Notes: generated from the sequence alone by a model not told the origin. Positions 1 through 6,146 are shown, numbered from the stretch's first letter. The stretch: 15,789 bases of DNA from an uncultured Collinsella sp. (GCA_900547285.1 URGF01000037.1:1-15789), one strand, 5' to 3'. Program-made: numbers and translations.

Positions 1-3
1 AGC

Positions 4-28
4 CGGAAAGCACTTAATGTGCTTTCCG
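4..28. repeat. Perfect 10-bp inverted repeat at window edge
   Basis: CGGAAAGCAC (4-13) is followed by TTAAT and its exact complement GTGCTTTCCG (19-28). It lies about 70 bases past the stop of the minus-strand HAD gene, so it could be that gene's terminator or belong to a gene beyond the window. No T-run follows on the plus strand, and the minus-strand continuation is cut off after three bases. A second weaker dyad, GGACCTGACC against GGCCAGGTCC (one mismatch), sits at about 40-84. Confidence 0.5.
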
Positions 29-95
29 AGCGAGCCCAGGACCTGACCGAACGAAAAACTTACCCGCCTCGCCCGGCCAGGTCCGACGAGCCACG

Positions 96-923
96 TTAAC
101 GAGCCGCCAAGATGGCGTCGATGAGCGTCAGTACGCCCCCGTCGTTGTTGCTCGGAATGCGCCACTTGGCATGCGCGTTCATGTGCTCCTCGGCATTGTC
201 CACGATAAAGCTGTGACCGACGCGCTCCAGCATGGGGATGTCGTTGTACGTATCGCCCACGGCGGCGGCGTCGGCGATATCGATGCCCAGGTGCTCGCAC
301 AGGTGAGCGACGCCGGCGCCCTTGTCGACACCCAGGTTCATAAAGTCGATCCACTCGCGCCCGGCGTTGGTGACGTAGAGCTTGTCCGAGAACTCGGGGC
401 TATAGGTCTCGCGGAAAGCGGGCTCGGCGTCGTAGCCGGGGAAGAAGACCGAAATCTTGTTGGACTCGAAATCAATGCCCTCAAAGCTGTCGACGTAGTT
501 GATTGTGTTGTAGTAGACGCTGATCTCGTCGTGGTACTGATGGTCGCGGGCAAGCACGTAGAACTCGTCGAAGCAGCACAGGACGGGAACGGCGCGCGGG
601 TCCTCCGAGGCACGGCTCAAGACCTGCTGATACAGCGCCACATCGATGTTGCTCTTATAGATATAGTTGCCGCGATAGATCACGCAGGCTCCGTTGTCGG
701 GACAAAAGGCGAGGCGGTTCTTGATGCCCTCGAACATCTCCTCGAGCTTGGGGGCTGGACGTCCGCTAGCGGGGCAGAACACGATGCCAGCCTCGGCGAG
801 CTTGTCCAGGCGCTCATCAAGACCCTGAGGTAGCACGCGCTCGTCGGTGAGAAGCGTCTTGTCCATATCAACGGCGAGAATCTTAATGTTTCCAATATTG
901 GCGTCCGATTCGTAAGTTTGCAT
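96..923 (-). CDS. Cof-type HAD-superfamily hydrolase (sugar phosphatase family)
   Basis: This 275-aa protein is a cytoplasmic phosphatase of the haloacid dehalogenase superfamily, Cof/YidA-like class IIB. Motif I is DMDKTLLT at residues 19-26, with D19 as nucleophile and D21 as acid/base. Motif II is the ASGR segment with S53. The motif III lysine is K201 in LGVDKG. Motif IV is GDTYNDIPML starting at 223, with acidic Mg-binding residues D224 and D228. The cap domain lies between motifs II and III. Length and motif spacing match the family. The ATG start at 921-923 has an AAAGG ribosome site nine bases upstream. It is transcribed divergently from argG. The substrate cannot be read from sequence; related enzymes act on sugar phosphates, flavin or pyridoxal phosphates. 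Confidence 0.93.
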   Translation of the reverse strand: MQTYESDANIGNIKILAVDMDKTLLTDERVLPQGLDERLDKLAEAGIVFCPASGRPAPKLEEMFEGIKNRLAFCPDNGACVIYRGNYIYKSNIDVALYQQVLSRASEDPRAVPVLCCFDEFYVLARDHQYHDEISVYYNTINYVDSFEGIDFESNKISVFFPGYDAEPAFRETYSPEFSDKLYVTNAGREWIDFMNLGVDKGAGVAHLCEHLGIDIADAAAVGDTYNDIPMLERVGHSFIVDNAEEHMNAHAKWRIPSNNDGGVLTLIDAILAAR

Positions 924-983
924 AAAAGCGAGCCTTTCGTTTCGAGATTGTTTCAGACGTTATAACCATCAATTCGTAGTCGG

Positions 984-1012
984 GCGTATTTTCGCAGGAA
1001 CGGAGCGTATTT
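984..1012. repeat. Two direct GCGTATTT repeats, 21 bp apart
   Basis: GCGTATTT occurs at 984-991 and 1005-1012 in the divergent space between the HAD gene and argG. The 21-bp offset is two helical turns, a geometry compatible with a regulator binding one DNA face. There is no further evidence that it is a regulator site. Confidence 0.3.
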
Positions 1013-1066
1013 GCACCACGCTTCACAAAGTAATGAAAAAACTTTTCAGAAATTTGAATTTGTCGC

Positions 1067-1094
1067 TTGTGCTGCAGGCACTTTAGCGTAATAT
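1067..1094 (+). promoter_or_regulatory. Candidate argG leader promoter
   Basis: TTGTGC (1067-1072), a 16-bp spacer and TAATAT (1089-1094) form a plausible sigma-A promoter. It would start a transcript near 1101, giving a leader of about 375 nt before argG that includes the small ORF at 1198-1272. An AT-rich stretch lies just upstream (1030-1060). Confidence 0.45.
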
Positions 1095-1164
1095 AGCGAC
1101 CATCGAAAACGGAGACGGAAAAACAACCGCTTACCGAGGAAAAGGTACCGTTTACGATATTAGA

Positions 1165-1301
1165 ATTGCGCCCGGCGATAGGTGAAAGGAGAGGCAGATG
1201 CAGTTCGTAAAGATCATCACCACTGCAGACAATGCCATCCGACGCCAGCGCGCAATTTCCCGACGACGATAACAATCGTCTCTGTCCGCATGGGGCGCAA
1301 T
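1165..1301 (+). other. Alternative pairings spanning the leader ORF
   Basis: ATTGCGCCC (1165-1173) is the exact complement of GGGCGCAAT (1293-1301), a 9-bp pairing that encloses the small ORF. The same strand (1165-1171) can instead pair over 7 bp with GCGCAAT (1250-1256) inside the ORF. Ribosomes translating the ORF would decide which pairing is available. This was found by eye; folding energies were not computed. Confidence 0.35.
1198..1272 (+). CDS. Candidate arginine-rich leader peptide upstream of argG (24 aa)
   Basis: The ORF begins with ATG at 1198 behind a very strong ribosome site (GAAAGGAGAGGCAG, 1184-1197) and stops with TAA at 1270-1272. It encodes 24 residues beginning MQFVKIITTADNAI and ending RRQRAISRRR. 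Six of the last ten codons are arginine, and the last three are consecutive CGA. Its position is about 100 nt after a candidate promoter and 205 nt before argG. Placement, size and clustered codons for the pathway end product match the design of amino-acid attenuator leader peptides such as those of trp, his and leu operons. It is too short for ordinary gene callers. Regulation is inferred, not shown. It could also be a chance ORF, but the ribosome site and codon clustering argue against that. Confidence 0.62.
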   Translation: MQFVKIITTADNAIRRQRAISRRR

Positions 1302-1320
1302 GCCTCAACAGAGTCATTTT
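1280..1320 (+). terminator. Terminator-like hairpin after the leader peptide
   Basis: CTCTGT (1280-1285) pairs with ACAGAG (1308-1313), and inside it GCAT (1288-1291) pairs with ATGC (1300-1303) around an 8-nt loop. TCATTTT follows. The 5' arm begins eight bases after the leader stop codon, so a ribosome held at the terminal Arg codons would cover or crowd it. The U-tract is short and the stem has an internal loop, so this is a weak intrinsic terminator at best. Confidence 0.35.
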
Positions 1321-1427
1321 GAGGTCGTTGGGTTTAAGCACGACATAGCCGCATGTTTCTAGGGCATGCCTGTGATGCATTCTGCTGAATAACCTGATAT
1401 TGCACGGTTTTTGACCTCAAGGTGACT
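1312..1427 (+). promoter_or_regulatory. Long-range 15-bp RNA stem upstream of argG
   Basis: In RNA, AGUCAUUUUGAGGUC (1312-1326) pairs along its whole length with GACCUCAAGGUGACU (1413-1427), with two adjacent G-U pairs. The core TTGAGG (1319-1324) can alternatively pair with the nearby CCTCAA (1303-1308). Mutually exclusive pairings in a leader are a usual mark of attenuation. The downstream arm ends 36 nt before the argG ribosome site. Confidence 0.4.
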
Positions 1428-1477
1428 TGCAACTGACCGATGTTCTAACTAGCTACCAAGGGCGAAAGGAAACAGCC

Positions 1478-2704
1478 ATGAGCAAGGAAAAAGTCGTTCT
1501 CGCATATTCCGGTGGTCTTGATACATCCGTATGTGTCAAGTGGCTCCAGGACGAGAAGAATCTCGATGTCGTTTGTGTCTGCGGCAACGTGGGCCAGGAA
1601 GAGACCGGACTGGATGCCAAGAAGCAGAAGGCGCTCGACCTGGGCGTTCTCGATTGCCAGGTGCTCGACCTGCGCGACGAGTTCTCCGATGAGTTCCTGA
1701 CTAAAGCCATCGCGGCAAACTCCATGTACGAGAACAAGTACCCGCTGCTCTCCGCTCTGTCTCGCCCGCTGCTTGCCAAGAAGCTTGTTGAGGTCGCCCA
1801 CGAGTTTGGCGCGACCTACGTCGCCCACGGCTGCACCGGCAAGGGTAACGACCAGGTCCGTTTTGAGGCCGCCGTCAAGGCCCTCGACCCCGAGCTCAAG
1901 GTTATCGCCCCGGTTCGCGAGTGGGACCTGAAGTGCCGTCCCGACGAGGTCGCCTATGCCCACGCCCACAACGTGCCGGTTCCCGAGGGTGCCAACGACA
2001 ACCCCTACTCCATCGACGACAACCTGTGGGGTCGTGCCATTGAGTGCGGTCACCTGGAGGATCCCTGGAACGAGCCGCTCGACGACGCCTGGGTTATGAC
2101 CAAGAACCCCGAGGACACGCCGGACACCCCGACCTACACCGAGATTGAGTTTGAGGCCGGCAAGCCCGTCGCCGTCGACGGCAAGAAGATGAAGCTCTCC
2201 GAGATCGTCATCGCCCTCAACAAGATTTCGGGCGACAACGGCTTTGGCCGTCTTGACCTGGTCGAGGATCGTCTGGTGGGCCTCAAGAGCCGCGAGTGCT
2301 ATGAGGTTCCCGGAGCCCTGACGCTCATCACCGCCCACAAGGCGCTTGAGGACATCTGCGTCGAGGGCGATTTGCTCAAGACCAAGATTAAGCTCGAGCA
2401 GGATTGGGCCACCGCCGTTTACAACGGCCAGTGGTACAGCCCGCTCAAAAACGCGCTCGATGCCTTTATGGCCGATACCCAGAAGTTCGTGACCGGCACT
2501 GTCCGTCTGAAGTTCTTTAAGGGCAACTGCCATGTCGTCGGCCGCAAGAGCCCCTTCAGCCTCTACGACTACGGTCTGGCTACCTACGACCGCGACACCA
2601 CGTTTGACGAGAAGGCCAGCGCCGGCTTTATCGAGATCGATACGCTGTCGCTCAAGACGTGGGCAAAGGTCCAGGGCCCCAGCTCTGCTGCCGCTCAGGC
2701 TTAA
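1478..2704 (+). CDS. argG: Argininosuccinate synthase
   Basis: This 408-aa cytoplasmic enzyme condenses citrulline and aspartate with ATP to form argininosuccinate, AMP and pyrophosphate, the penultimate step of arginine synthesis. The N-terminal ATP-pyrophosphatase P-loop is AYSGGLDTS at residues 9-17. The HGCTGKGNDQVRFE segment, which carries conserved nucleotide- and aspartate-binding residues, follows in the first third. Length is typical of the family. The ATG at 1478 has GAAAGGA at 1464-1470; an in-frame TTG at 1427 has no ribosome site and would extend past the conserved N-terminus. Upstream lies a long leader with an Arg-rich small ORF, so expression is probably set by arginine supply. 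The next step, argH, is 520 bases downstream on the same strand. Confidence 0.98.
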   Translation: MSKEKVVLAYSGGLDTSVCVKWLQDEKNLDVVCVCGNVGQEETGLDAKKQKALDLGVLDCQVLDLRDEFSDEFLTKAIAANSMYENKYPLLSALSRPLLAKKLVEVAHEFGATYVAHGCTGKGNDQVRFEAAVKALDPELKVIAPVREWDLKCRPDEVAYAHAHNVPVPEGANDNPYSIDDNLWGRAIECGHLEDPWNEPLDDAWVMTKNPEDTPDTPTYTEIEFEAGKPVAVDGKKMKLSEIVIALNKISGDNGFGRLDLVEDRLVGLKSRECYEVPGALTLITAHKALEDICVEGDLLKTKIKLEQDWATAVYNGQWYSPLKNALDAFMADTQKFVTGTVRLKFFKGNCHVVGRKSPFSLYDYGLATYDRDTTFDEKASAGFIEIDTLSLKTWAKVQGPSSAAAQA

Positions 2705-2719
2705 GTCTTCCTTCCCTTG

Positions 2720-2850
2720 GTATCCGCGCGGCCCATCCGCGTGATACATAACGGGCGCACGGGGTCCCTACCTTTCGTTATGCTTGCTGACACTTCTTAA
2801 CATCGGTGGCCCCTACGTTCCGCCCGCATATATGACGCCGCGACTGCGGC
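2720..2850 (+). other. Series of short hairpins after argG
   Basis: The gap after argG (2705-2937) holds no gene I can support. It contains GTATC-CGCG against CGCG-T-GATAC (2720-2728/2738-2747, one bulge), ATAACG against CGTTAT (2749-2754/2775-2780) and GCCGC-GACT-GCGGC (2837-2850), leading into the strong hairpin at 2858. They may stabilise the 3' end of argG mRNA or form part of a leader for the next ORF; neither is demonstrated. Confidence 0.3.
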
Positions 2851-2857
2851 TGAGTCC

Positions 2858-2892
2858 GAGCCCCGCCGGGGTTGTCCGGCGGGGCTCCTTCT
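2858..2892 (+). terminator. Strong GC hairpin, probable argG terminator
   Basis: GAGCCCCGCCGG (2858-2869) and CCGGCGGGGCTC (2876-2887) form a perfect 12-bp stem with a 6-nt loop, followed by CTTCT. The stem is typical of intrinsic terminators in GC-rich genomes, but the T-tract is interrupted, so some readthrough into the downstream small ORF and argH is possible. Confidence 0.65.
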
Positions 2893-2937
2893 ATCAATTT
2901 GGCGGCTCTGCGCCTATATATATGAGGAGTATCCATT

Positions 2938-3108
2938 ATGTTCAATGCTATCGCGCATGCTTTACTTGCCCTCGTGCCTGAGCTCGATGCTGCAAAGGTC
3001 GAGGACGTCCCTATGAGCCTGAAGGCTTGGATCGATGGTTCGCAGGGCAACATCCGGAGGGAGACGTTGGGTGCCAAGTGCATGGTGCGTCACTTCTTTG
3101 CAAATTAG
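2938..3108 (+). CDS. Small hypothetical protein between argG and argH (56 aa)
   Basis: I do not recognise this protein. It starts at ATG 2938 with GAGGAG (2924-2929) eight bases upstream, after a TATATA run at 2915-2920, and stops at TAG 3106. It begins MFNAIAHALLALVPELDA, a short amphipathic or weakly hydrophobic segment, then has an acidic stretch (VEDVP), a central WIDGSQGNIRRETLG segment around residues 31-45, and a basic C-terminus with one cysteine. There is no convincing transmembrane helix or signal peptide. Codon use resembles the neighbours. It sits after the argG hairpin and 118 bases before argH on the same strand. It may be a real small protein, a long leader ORF, or a remnant of something larger. 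The ribosome site is its best support. Confidence 0.5.
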   Translation: MFNAIAHALLALVPELDAAKVEDVPMSLKAWIDGSQGNIRRETLGAKCMVRHFFAN

Positions 3109-3158
3109 CTATATGGCCTCGCGCACGGTGGGGAATATGCAAAACTAGCGGTTGAAAA

Positions 3159-3172
3159 ATCGCTTTAGCGAT
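3159..3172. promoter_or_regulatory. Short palindrome upstream of argH
   Basis: ATCGCT-TT-AGCGAT is a perfect palindrome 55 bases before the argH start, overlapping the end of a TTGAAA hexamer (3152-3157). It may be an operator, but no clear -10 box follows at a standard distance. Confidence 0.25.
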
Positions 3173-3226
3173 ATGGCGCATTGCTTTGGGCGCTTGTTTT
3201 GGTATTTGGAGAAAGGAGACGGTTCC

Positions 3227-4657
3227 ATGGCTCTTTGGGGCGGTCGTTTTGAGGCGGGCGTGGCCGAGGTCACGCAGGAGTTTGGCGCGTCGCTGCCGGT
3301 CGACAAACATCTCTATAAGCAGGATATCGCCGGCTCTAAGGCGCATGCCAAGATGCTGGCCGCCCAAGGCATCATCAGTGCCGAGGACGAGCAGACGATT
3401 GCCGAGGGCCTGACCGGAATCGAACAGGATATCGATGCCGGCAACTTCACCTTCGATATCAACGACGAAGACATCCATATGTCCATCGAGAGCGAGCTGA
3501 CGCGTCGCATCGGCGAGGCTGGCAAGCGTTTGCATACCGGGCGTTCGCGCAACGACCAGGTGGCGACCGATACGCGACTGGGCGTCAAGGCGCTGGCCAA
3601 GGAGCTCATGGAGGCCAATCTTGAGCTGCGCCATGTGCTGGTGGATGCGGCCAAGAAGTACGACAAGGTGATTCTGCCGGGCTACACGCACATGCAGCAT
3701 GCTCAGCCCGTGCTGCTGTCGCATCATCTGCTGGCGTATTCCTGGATGTTCGCGCGCGACTTTACACGCCTGAAGGCCGCCTTTGATGCCGCCGACAACT
3801 GCCCGCTGGGCGCTGCCGCGCTTGCCGGTACGAGCTATCCGCTCGATCGCCAGATGACGGCTGCCGAACTTGGCTTTGCGGGCGTGATTCCCAACTCGCT
3901 CGATGCGGTTTCCGACCGTGATTTCCTGCTCGATCTGCATTACGCCGGCTCCGTCATGGCCATGCACCTGTCGCGTCTTTCCGAGGAGATCGTGCTGTGG
4001 TCGAGCTCTGAATTTGGCTTTATCACGCTTTCCGACTCGTACTCCACCGGCTCGTCCATCATGCCGCAGAAGAAGAATCCCGACTTTGCCGAGCTTATCC
4101 GCGGCAAGAGCGGTCGCGTGTACGGCAACCTGGTGCAGCTGCTCGTAACCATGAAGGGCCTGCCGCTTGCTTATAACAAGGACTTGCAGGAGGACAAGGA
4201 GGGCGCTCTCGATACCGCTCACACGCTCCTGCAGTGCCTGTCCGTTATGGCCGGAATGATTTCGACCTGGACCGTCAACGAGGATGCCATGGCGCGCGAG
4301 TGTGGCGTGGGACACCTTGCCGCCACTGATGTTGCCGATTACCTGGCTAAGCGTGGTCTGCCGTTCCGCGAGGCACATGCCGTGGTGGGCCATCTGGTCC
4401 TGATGTGTGAGAAGCGCGGCTGCAATCTTGAGGACCTGCCGTTTGAGGTGTTCCAGGAGGCGAGCCCGCTCTTTGAGCACGACATTACCGAGGCGCTCGA
4501 TATCCCGTCGATTGTCGCCGCGCGCACGACCGAGGGCGGCACCGCTCCTGCCGCCGTTTCCGTGCAGCTGCAGCGTGCCGAGGCACAGCTCGTGGCCGAC
4601 GAGGGCGTGTTTGGATCGCTGACCAAGGTTGTCGAGATGGGTCACGGGGCAAAGTAG
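3227..4657 (+). CDS. argH: Argininosuccinate lyase
   Basis: This 476-aa cytoplasmic enzyme of the fumarase/aspartase superfamily cleaves argininosuccinate into arginine and fumarate, the last step of arginine synthesis. It starts MALWGGRF. Conserved blocks are HTGRSRNDQ (103-111), GYTHMQHAQP (152-161, with the general acid/base region around H155) and the superfamily signature GSSIMPQKKNPD (275-286), which carries the catalytic serine loop. Length is normal. The ATG at 3227 is preceded by GAAAGGAG, and the protein begins exactly where family members begin. A TTG-initiated extension to 3152 is possible in frame but has no ribosome site. The gene follows argG on the same strand but is separated by a hairpin and a small ORF, so it may be transcribed independently. 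Confidence 0.98.
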   Translation: MALWGGRFEAGVAEVTQEFGASLPVDKHLYKQDIAGSKAHAKMLAAQGIISAEDEQTIAEGLTGIEQDIDAGNFTFDINDEDIHMSIESELTRRIGEAGKRLHTGRSRNDQVATDTRLGVKALAKELMEANLELRHVLVDAAKKYDKVILPGYTHMQHAQPVLLSHHLLAYSWMFARDFTRLKAAFDAADNCPLGAAALAGTSYPLDRQMTAAELGFAGVIPNSLDAVSDRDFLLDLHYAGSVMAMHLSRLSEEIVLWSSSEFGFITLSDSYSTGSSIMPQKKNPDFAELIRGKSGRVYGNLVQLLVTMKGLPLAYNKDLQEDKEGALDTAHTLLQCLSVMAGMISTWTVNEDAMARECGVGHLAATDVADYLAKRGLPFREAHAVVGHLVLMCEKRGCNLEDLPFEVFQEASPLFEHDITEALDIPSIVAARTTEGGTAPAAVSVQLQRAEAQLVADEGVFGSLTKVVEMGHGAK

Positions 4658-4708
4658 GGGTCTGGCTGAAGCGGCTTTGGCCATTTATTGATAAATCGTT
4701 TTTGCTTT

Positions 4709-4745
4709 TACGGGCGTCTGCTGGTGTGGGCGTCCGTATTTTGTT
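4709..4745 (+). terminator. argH terminator
   Basis: TACGGGCG (4709-4716) pairs with CGTCCGTA (4731-4738), with one G-T pair, followed by TTTTGTT. It begins 51 bases after the argH stop. Confidence 0.65.
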
Positions 4746-4824
4746 GCTATGGGGGAGGGGCTTGTCGAGAACTTCTGTAGGACCTTTGGGCAGGTTGTGA
4801 AGGGGGCACGTTCGCGGGTGGCAA

Positions 4825-4865
4825 CCGACCGTCTGCTCTGTTCGATGCGGTTGATGGGCGGTCGG
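4825..4865. repeat. Inverted repeat overlapping a promoter spacer
   Basis: CCGACCG (4825-4831) is the exact complement of CGGTCGG (4859-4865). The right arm lies inside the spacer of the candidate promoter at 4851-4878, a position where a bound repressor would block RNA polymerase. It could also be a chance dyad. Confidence 0.3.
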
Positions 4866-4878
4866 ATGGTACTCTAAT
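4851..4878 (+). promoter_or_regulatory. Candidate distal ndk promoter
   Basis: TTGATG (4851-4856), a 16-bp spacer and TCTAAT (4873-4878) are close to the sigma-A consensus. It would add a leader of about 155 nt before ndk. Confidence 0.4.
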
Positions 4879-4909
4879 CGGGCTTCGAAACAGAAGTGAC
4901 ACATATGGA

Positions 4910-4940
4910 GCGTTTTAATAAATTGCAGCGTTTCAATAAA
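4910..4940. repeat. Tandem 13-nt direct repeats upstream of ndk
   Basis: GCGTTTTAATAAA (4910-4922) and GCGTTTCAATAAA (4928-4940) differ at one base and are offset by 18 bp. They end ten bases before the proximal ndk -35 box. They may be regulator sites or an AT-rich upstream element. Confidence 0.35.
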
Positions 4941-4950
4941 CAGCTTTTTG

Positions 4951-4979
4951 TTTAACGGCAGCTAAAACTCTGTTACGAT
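4951..4979 (+). promoter_or_regulatory. Proximal ndk promoter with extended -10
   Basis: TTTAAC (4951-4956), a 17-bp spacer and TACGAT (4974-4979), preceded by TG at 4971-4972, form an extended -10 promoter about 64 bases before the ndk start. Confidence 0.5.
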
Positions 4980-5042
4980 GCAGTCCAGGCGGGTGCCGGA
5001 ATGGGACTTGGGCACGCGCGAACCTACTTGAAAGGCTACCTT

Positions 5043-5447
5043 ATGGCTATCGAGAAGACCTTCATCATGATTAAGCCCGACGCCGTGCGCGACCGCAAGA
5101 TCGGCGAGATCGTTGCTCGCATTGAGCGCAGCGGCCTTGTCATCGAGCGCATGGAGATGACCACGCTCGAGCGCGCTACCGTCGAGGAGCACTACGCCCA
5201 TCTGGCCGACAAGCCCTTCTTTGGCGGTCTCTGTGACTTTATGACGAGCGGTCCGGTCGTCAAGATGGTCGTTTCCGGTCTCTCCGCTGTTGCTAAGATG
5301 CGCACCCTTATGGGCGCTACCAACCCGCTTGATGCTGCCCCCGGCACCATTCGCGGCGACTTCGCTGTCGATGTCAACGCCAACGTGATCCACGGCTCCG
5401 ACTGCCTGGAGAACGCCGAGATCGAGATCAAGCGCTTCTTTGGCTAA
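5043..5447 (+). CDS. ndk: Nucleoside diphosphate kinase
   Basis: This 134-aa cytoplasmic enzyme transfers the gamma phosphate of ATP to nucleoside diphosphates, balancing NTP and dNTP pools. It starts MAIEKTFIMIKPDAV, with conserved K11. The active-site histidine that becomes phosphorylated is H117 in NVIHGSD, and the nucleotide-binding GTIRGDF block sits at 101-107. Length is normal for the short bacterial form. The ATG at 5043 has GAAAGG at 5031-5036. An in-frame ATG at 5001 lacks a good ribosome site and would add 14 non-conserved residues. The gene appears to be monocistronic, with one or two promoters upstream and a strong terminator directly after it. Confidence 0.98.
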   Translation: MAIEKTFIMIKPDAVRDRKIGEIVARIERSGLVIERMEMTTLERATVEEHYAHLADKPFFGGLCDFMTSGPVVKMVVSGLSAVAKMRTLMGATNPLDAAPGTIRGDFAVDVNANVIHGSDCLENAEIEIKRFFG

Positions 5448-5486
5448 GCCAGCTTTGACTCCTTAAAGCTGTTAGCGTGTGGCTTT

Positions 5487-5523
5487 GGCGCCGCGGAACT
5501 GCATCCGCGGCGCCCTTTTTATT
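5487..5523 (+). terminator. ndk terminator
   Basis: GGCGCCGCGG (5487-5496) and CCGCGGCGCC (5505-5514) make a perfect 10-bp stem with an 8-nt loop, followed by CTTTTTATT. This is a classic intrinsic terminator. Confidence 0.9.
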
Positions 5524-5537
5524 CCAAAATCTATGAA

Positions 5538-5572
5538 GGGGCCCGCTCGGACATGAGTTTCGAGCGGGCCCC
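5538..5572 (-). terminator. rpiB terminator hairpin (convergent side)
   Basis: GGGGCCCGCTCG (5538-5549) and CGAGCGGGCCCC (5561-5572) form a perfect 12-bp stem with an 11-nt loop. It lies 28 bases past the rpiB stop on the minus strand. The minus-strand T-tract is weak (TTCATAGATTTTGG). With the adjacent ndk hairpin it insulates the two convergent genes. Confidence 0.65.
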
Positions 5573-5600
5573 CTGCTGTTAGCTTGTGGCACTGAGTAGT

Positions 5601-6068
5601 TTAGGCCTCGTCGACGACCTTGAGGCCGCGCGTGTGGTCGATCTCGTTGAGGAGGTTAACGCGACGCTCATGACGACCGCCCTCAAACTCGGCGTCGAGC
5701 CACTCGTCGACAATCATCTTGGCGAGCTCGGAGCCCACGACGCGGGCGCCAAAGGCGAGCACGTTGGTATTGTTGTGCATGCGGGAGAGCTTGGCGCTGA
5801 AGGGCTCGGAGCACACGACGGCGCGAACACCTTCGACCTTGTTGGCGGCCAGGCTGATGCCGACGCCGGTACCGCAGATCAGGATACCCAGGTCGACGTC
5901 ACCGTTGGCAACGGCCTTACCCACCTTGTAGCCGGCGATGGGGTAATCAAAGCTCTCGGAGGTGTCGGTTCCAAAGTTCACGACCTCGCAGCCGCGCTCC
6001 TTCAGGTGCTCGGAAATGATGTTCTTGAGCTCGACGGCGGCATGGTCGTTGCCGATACCAATCTTCAT
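5601..6068 (-). CDS. rpiB: Ribose 5-phosphate isomerase B
   Basis: This 155-aa cytoplasmic enzyme of the RpiB/LacAB family interconverts ribose 5-phosphate and ribulose 5-phosphate in the pentose phosphate pathway. The N-terminal GNDHAA (6-11) carries phosphate- and sugar-binding D8 and H9. The catalytic cysteine is C65 in CGTGVGIS. RMHNNTN at 97-103 holds the conserved histidine H98 and the asparagines. Length is typical. The ATG at 6066-6068 has GAGAGGAA a few bases upstream. A galactose-6-phosphate isomerase subunit (LacA/LacB) is an alternative within the family, but there is only one subunit and no lac genes nearby. It is convergent with ndk and divergent from the CyuA-like gene. Confidence 0.95.
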   Translation of the reverse strand: MKIGIGNDHAAVELKNIISEHLKERGCEVVNFGTDTSESFDYPIAGYKVGKAVANGDVDLGILICGTGVGISLAANKVEGVRAVVCSEPFSAKLSRMHNNTNVLAFGARVVGSELAKMIVDEWLDAEFEGGRHERRVNLLNEIDHTRGLKVVDEA

Positions 6069-6146
6069 GAGTGGTTCCTCTCTGGTCCGTGCGGCGGAAT
6101 TGCTAAAGGTTTTACCGCGTTCGACTGCATGATAGCGCGACTTTTG

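Noticed and set aside
883..1380. Minus-strand 165-codon reading frame across the argG leader
   Set aside because: It overlaps the start of the HAD gene, has no ribosome site and looks like no protein I know. The plus-strand leader features explain the region better.
1427..1477. Upstream TTG start for argG
   Set aside because: No ribosome site, and the extra residues precede the conserved N-terminus. ATG 1478 has GAAAGGA.
3152..3226. Upstream TTG start for argH
   Set aside because: ATG 3227 has a strong GGAG site and gives the canonical MALWGGRF start.
3011..4684. 557-codon minus-strand reading frame opposite argH, and similar long frames opposite argG (1445-2749) and the MFS gene (13287-15161)
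   Set aside because: Long antisense frames are expected in GC-rich genes with biased third positions. The plus-strand proteins are clear family members.
4905..4955. 16-codon ORF encoding a repeated RFNK unit upstream of ndk
   Set aside because: No convincing ribosome site. The peptide repeat simply reflects the DNA direct repeat at 4910-4940.
5001..5042. Upstream ATG start for ndk
   Set aside because: Weak ribosome site and a non-family extension. ATG 5043 follows GAAAGG and gives MAIEKTF.
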